Shown: piece by piece, positions 60,521-64,000 of the stretch
Numbering within the stretch: position 1 is the stretch's first letter
Layout of the letters: each line of letters opens with the position of its first letter
Assembly: GCA_965220535.1 (NCBI GenBank)
Contig: OZ244833.1
Span: 3,286,001 to 3,350,000, forward strand
Length of the DNA: 64,000 nucleotides
Reading direction: 5' to 3'
Source of the DNA: HK1 sp965220535
GTDB lineage: Bacteria > Pseudomonadota > Gammaproteobacteria > HK1
Position numbers and translations under genes: made by a program
The notes under the pieces: generated by a model
What the model was told of the DNA's origin: nothing
Seen by the model: only the letters and a program-made list of their open reading frames with translations
Database searches by the model: none

Positions 60521-61326
60521 CCAGCCGGCCTGCTCTAGGGCATCGTCGGGGCATCGTCGGGGCATCGTCGGGGCATCATGTCTTGGCATCGCTGTGCCAT
60601 GATTGACCGGGCTTCGTCGCCGGCGGCTTCGAAGCCTTCGAGCCGGTCCGCTCGAAGGTGCGCTCGACGAGGCTCGGCATCGATGGTTTGCGGATCGTTT
60701 GCGCTCTCGATCGGCGGCGGGATTTCGTCGCTTTCGAGGCGGGCGAAAGCGTCTTTCGGATCGGTATCGATCCCGGTGCCGGCGCCCTTCGCTTTCGCGT
60801 CGCATCTCGCGTTGCACCTTAGGGCCCCGTTCTTGGCCCATCCGTGCCCGGGAAACGAGATCGACTCGGCGACAGCGAAACCCGATCTTTTTTTTCGCGC
60901 GGCGCACAGATGACGCATCCGCCGCCCTTTCGAAAGACGATTCGAAAGACGATTCGAAAGACGATAAGCGCCGAGCGGCGACCCATTGCGAAGGCTTCGC
61001 TCTCGATCGTCGTTGATTCGGCGTCCCCAAGCGGATATTGTCGGTAATATTCGCTCGGCCAAGGACAAGCCTTGGCTTTCGCCGCCATGAATCCTCGAAC
61101 GCCGCGGCGGCCTTCGGACCCGATCGCAATAAGACTCGGGTGCCGGCGCTCCGACTTTCCTCGGCGACCAAAGATCGCCGTGACAGAGCCGACCGAGACC
61201 CTTCGATATTCTTGCAAAACGGCTATTCGAAGGCATCGAAGCGGCATTTCGAACATGATTTCGGACATGAATTCGAACATGATTTCTAACTAAGGGCTTT
61301 CGCCCATCGAGAGGGTGCAAACAGTG
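60521..61326. other. Gene-free stretch with three short tandem repeat arrays
   Basis: About 800 bp before fadD. Arrays: catcgtcgggg (11 bp) at 60541-60580; cgaaagacgatt (12 bp, three copies) at 60931-60966; tcgaacatgatt (12 bp, three copies) at 61249-61284. No gene is supported. The last array is just upstream of the fadD ribosome site. Confidence 0.6.
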
Positions 61327-63054
61327 ATGAGCGAGGAGCCGACGCTTTCCGCGAGCGAAAATACCGCGGCCGATCGAGCGAGCCCCGATCGACCCTGGCA
61401 TTCGATCTATCCTGCCGGCGTTCCCCGCGATATCGATCCGGATCGTTGGCCTTCTCTCGTTTCCTTGATCGAGGAGAGTTTTTCCCGCCATGCGGATCGG
61501 CCGGCTTTCGAGTGCATGGGCCGGCGCATCTCCTTCGCCGAACTCGATCGCCTGTCGGCGGATTTCGCTTCTTGGGTCGGTCGCTTGCCCGGGGTCAAGC
61601 CCGGGGATCGCATCGCCTTGATGATGCCCAATATCCTTCAATATCCGGTGGCGCTTTTCGGTGCCTTGCGCGCCGGGCTCGTCGTGGTCAATACGAATCC
61701 TTTGTATACCGCGCGCGAACTACGCCATCAACTGTCCGATTCCGGGGCCAAGGTGGTGGTGGTGATGGAGAATTTCGCGCACGTCGTCGCCGCCTGTATC
61801 GAAAACAGCGTTCTCGAGCATGTTTTGGTAACGGGTTTCGGGGATATGCTCGGGGCCCCGAAATCGTGGTTCGTCAATGCCGCCTTGCGCTATCTACGGC
61901 GTTCGGTGCCGCCTTTTTCGATCCCCGGGGCGCGGCGTTGGCGGCGGGCGCTGGCTGCCGGTCGCCGCGCCGGGGCTTTCCCGGCGCCGCCCGTCGGTCG
62001 CGATGATATCGCCCTTCTTCAGTACACCGGGGGAACCACCGGCGGGGCCAAGGGGGCCATCCTGACCCATCGCAATATGGTCGCCAATGTCTTGCAGGTG
62101 GAGGTTTTTTTCGCCCCCTTCGTTCGCCCGGGCGAGGAGGTGATCATCACCGCCCTGCCGCTTTGTCATATTTTCGCGCTGACCGCCAACGGCCTCGCTT
62201 TTTTTCGCTTCGGAGCCATGAATCTGCTGATCCCGAATCCGCGCGATCTCGCAGGTTTCGTCAAAACCCTTTCTCGGCGGCGATTCAGCGCGATGACCGG
62301 GGTCAACACCCTTTTCAACGGGTTGATGAATACCCCCGGCTTTTCGGCGCTCGATTTTTCCGACCTGCGCTTGGTGGTCGGCGGCGGCATGGCGGTGCAA
62401 GAGGGCGTGGCCAAGCGCTGGCAGGAGACGACCGGCGTCGTTCTTCTCGAGGGCTACGGGTTGACCGAGGCTTCGCCGGCGGTTTGTATCATGCCCGCCG
62501 ACAGCGAGGCCTTCACCGGCGCCGCCGGCGTGCCCCTGCCGGGGACGCAGTGCAAGGTGATCGACGATGCCGGTACGAGCCTCGGAGCGGGGGAGCCCGG
62601 CGAGTTATGCGTGCACGGGCCGCAGGTGATGCGCGGCTATTGGCGACGCCCGCACGAGAGTGCGCAGGTGGTCGACGAATCCGGCTGGTTGCGCACCGGA
62701 GATATCGCCACGATCGACGAACGAGGCTTTATCCGCATCGTCGATCGCAAAAAAGACGTGATTATCGTCTCCGGCTTCAATGTCTATCCCAACGAGATCG
62801 AAGATCTGATCGCAAGCCACCCCGACGTGCTCGAAGCGGGGGTGATCGGGGTCAAGGACGAGCACGGCGACGAAGCGGTGAAAGCGATGGTGGTCAAGCG
62901 TTCGCCGACGCTGACGGAGGAAGAACTGCGCGCTTATTGCAAGGAGCACGCGGTCGGCTACAAGCGTCCTCGCGATATCGAATTCGTCGAGAGCCTCCCG
63001 AAAAGCCATGTCGGCAAAATCCTGCGGCGGGATTTGCGAGAGTCGAAGGGATAA
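61327..63054 (+). CDS. fadD: Long-chain fatty acid-CoA ligase
   Basis: A 575-residue adenylate-forming enzyme that activates fatty acids with ATP and CoA. The AMP-binding P-loop YTGGTTGGAKGAILTH, the LLEGYGLTEASP motif, the WLRTGDIATIDERGF motif and the C-terminal lysine in SHVGKILRRDLRE are all present. I use the ATG at 61327 with GAGAGGG upstream; a GTG at 61315 in frame is the alternative. It is followed directly by an IS1595-type remnant. Confidence 0.93.
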   Translation: MSEEPTLSASENTAADRASPDRPWHSIYPAGVPRDIDPDRWPSLVSLIEESFSRHADRPAFECMGRRISFAELDRLSADFASWVGRLPGVKPGDRIALMMPNILQYPVALFGALRAGLVVVNTNPLYTARELRHQLSDSGAKVVVVMENFAHVVAACIENSVLEHVLVTGFGDMLGAPKSWFVNAALRYLRRSVPPFSIPGARRWRRALAAGRRAGAFPAPPVGRDDIALLQYTGGTTGGAKGAILTHRNMVANVLQVEVFFAPFVRPGEEVIITALPLCHIFALTANGLAFFRFGAMNLLIPNPRDLAGFVKTLSRRRFSAMTGVNTLFNGLMNTPGFSALDFSDLRLVVGGGMAVQEGVAKRWQETTGVVLLEGYGLTEASPAVCIMPADSEAFTGAAGVPLPGTQCKVIDDAGTSLGAGEPGELCVHGPQVMRGYWRRPHESAQVVDESGWLRTGDIATIDERGFIRIVDRKKDVIIVSGFNVYPNEIEDLIASHPDVLEAGVIGVKDEHGDEAVKAMVVKRSPTLTEEELRAYCKEHAVGYKRPRDIEFVESLPKSHVGKILRRDLRESKG

Positions 63055-63070
63055 AAACCGGGTCGCGGGG

Positions 63071-63850
63071 TCAGGGCCGCCGATCTTTGCCTCGGCATGA
63101 TTCGGCACGATTCGAATAGGCACGGCGCTCGTCCGTGTAGACCCTCGCTCCCGGTTCGACGCCGGCGGTGAGTTCGGAACGAACGCACGCCATCTCTTCG
63201 GAGTTGACCGGAAGGGCTTTTACCTTCCCTGTGGCGCGGTCCCTCACGCCAAGAACAGCCTGCTTTTCGACGCTTCCCCGCCCGGCTCGCCGCTTCTTGT
63301 CGGAGTGGTTGTCGGTTTCCTTGCCGCCGATACAGGTCTCATCCATCTCCACCTCGCCTGACATCCTGAGCGTTTCGTCGGCGCACGAGGCTTAGATGCG
63401 ATGGAGCGTGAACCAAGCCGATTTCTGCGTGATGCCCAGCGCCTGTGCCGGCGGCAGCGACGACGACGAGATGCCCTTGCGAGCGGTTTGCATCAGGTAG
63501 ATGGCATCGATCCAGTGGCGCGCAAGGCAGCGGGCTGTTCTCGAGGGGGCTGTTCTCGAACACGGTGCCGATTACTCACCGAGTGGATTCCCCGGCAGTC
63601 CTTGCACCGATAATGGCCTTCTCGCGCGCTCCATAAGCCATGGCGTCGGCTTCCGCACTTCGGGCAGGAGGGCTCGCCGTCCGAAATCGACTGCTCGACG
63701 AAGGAAGGGGCGCAAGGCTTCGTCCGGAAATCGCTCGTGAGACTGCAGCACGCTTGGCGTGAGGGCCTTTTTCTTCGCTTTTTCTTGCATGGCTTTCTCT
63801 CCTGCCTAGTTCGACAATCAGAGGATTGTGCGACAGGAGGATGCACAGAT
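63071..63850 (-). mobile_element. Decayed IS1595/ISXO2-type element
   Basis: On the minus strand, the N-terminal piece reads SHERFPDEA from an ATG at 63790. In other frames a zinc-finger piece CPKCGSRRHGLWSAREGHYR CKDC is seen, and then the DDE core GEVEMDETCIGGKETDNHSD, AVLGVRDRATGKVKALPV and GARVYTDERRAYSNR. Frameshifts separate the pieces and the C-terminal third is lost at 63071. The end flank ttcgacaatcagaggattgt (63809-63828) is shared with the copy at 57.1 kb. Confidence 0.8.
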
Positions 63851-63871
63851 ATGTAATTCCCTTTCGAAAGA

Positions 63872-64000
63872 TCAGTTTTCCGCTTCGTGGGGGCCGACGA
63901 GGCGGTAGCCTTCGTCGTCTTGTATCAGCACCGTGCCTTGTTCGTACCAATCCCCCAACACGATACGCCGCGCCTCTCCTTGCGGGCTTTGCAGGCGATG
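63872..64000 (-). CDS. 3' end of an unidentified gene
   Basis: An open minus-strand frame of 42 residues to a TGA at 63872, entering from beyond the window: RLQSPQGEARRIVLGDWYEQ, then GTVLIQDDEGYRLVGPHEAE N. Codon use resembles the neighbouring genes and the frame ends just before the IS flank. I do not recognise the family. Confidence 0.5.
   Translation of the reverse strand, partial: HRLQSPQGEARRIVLGDWYEQGTVLIQDDEGYRLVGPHEAEN

Noticed and set aside
59312..61284. CRISPR array
   Set aside because: The tandem units are 11-15 bp and directly abutting, without spacers of regular length; no cas genes.

Overview
The window reads as a chromosomal segment of a gammaproteobacterium. Evidence: the conserved order smc-zipA-ligA (ZipA is restricted to this class), plus AmpG, HspQ, a YciK-type reductase, YhhQ and PhoR. 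Gene density is low. Many intergenic stretches of 300-800 bp carry 9-15 bp tandem repeats, decayed insertion sequences and pseudogenes. Together with large secreted repeat proteins and ankyrin proteins, this suggests a host-associated or symbiotic lifestyle; that last step is inference.

Layout. 1-4.97 kb: a defence-like locus, with a PLD-nuclease/SNF2-helicase fusion overlapping the start of a next gene by 4 bp, a divergent XRE regulator with a degenerate ImmA-type domain, and a small coiled-coil membrane protein. 5.5-25.98 kb: mostly housekeeping genes (smc, zipA, ligA, an AmpG-like permease, a GGDEF diguanylate cyclase translationally coupled to an SDR, a hydroxyquinol-type dioxygenase, amtB, yhhQ, a lone HEPN protein, pyk, a CoxG-like protein, an AlaX editing protein, a LeuA-type synthase and a thioesterase). 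26.0-34.0 kb: an accessory region of surface or secreted proteins on the minus strand, holding a dead ankyrin gene, a truncated module gene, an intact ankyrin gene and a seven-repeat Calx-beta protein. 34.6-44.8 kb: a DUF2075 NTPase with a nuclease-like N-terminus, two aminotransferases, alanine dehydrogenase, IlvE, HspQ and PhoR. 44.8-54.9 kb: a decayed module copy, a C21 tract and a 3067-residue secreted Calx-beta protein. 55.3-57.1 kb: an IS1595-type remnant split by an IS3-family remnant. 57.2-63.05 kb: ppk, a dienelactone hydrolase and fadD. 63.07-63.87 kb: a second IS1595-type remnant, then the 3' end of an unidentified gene.

The most striking feature is a family of secreted proteins, built from ankyrin or Calx-beta repeats, that share one C-terminal module. 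The module has two half-repeats, each with a C-x5-C-x(4-5)-C cluster and a later C-[AEV]-[LI]-R-S ... T-R-[ST]-G ... L-V-N-N signature in its Calx-beta versions. Five copies, intact or decayed, lie in 29 kb. Three loci of the family carry long sense-strand poly-C tracts (C12, C15, C21), each after an ATG-led leader whose last residues before the prolines are I-T. At two of them the tract sits between a start codon and a signal-peptide-like coding sequence, and the assembled lengths put the downstream frame out of phase. Changing C15 to C14, or C12 to C13, would restore a continuous frame. This is the expected architecture of slipped-strand phase variation of surface proteins, with nearby decayed copies that could serve as recombination donors.
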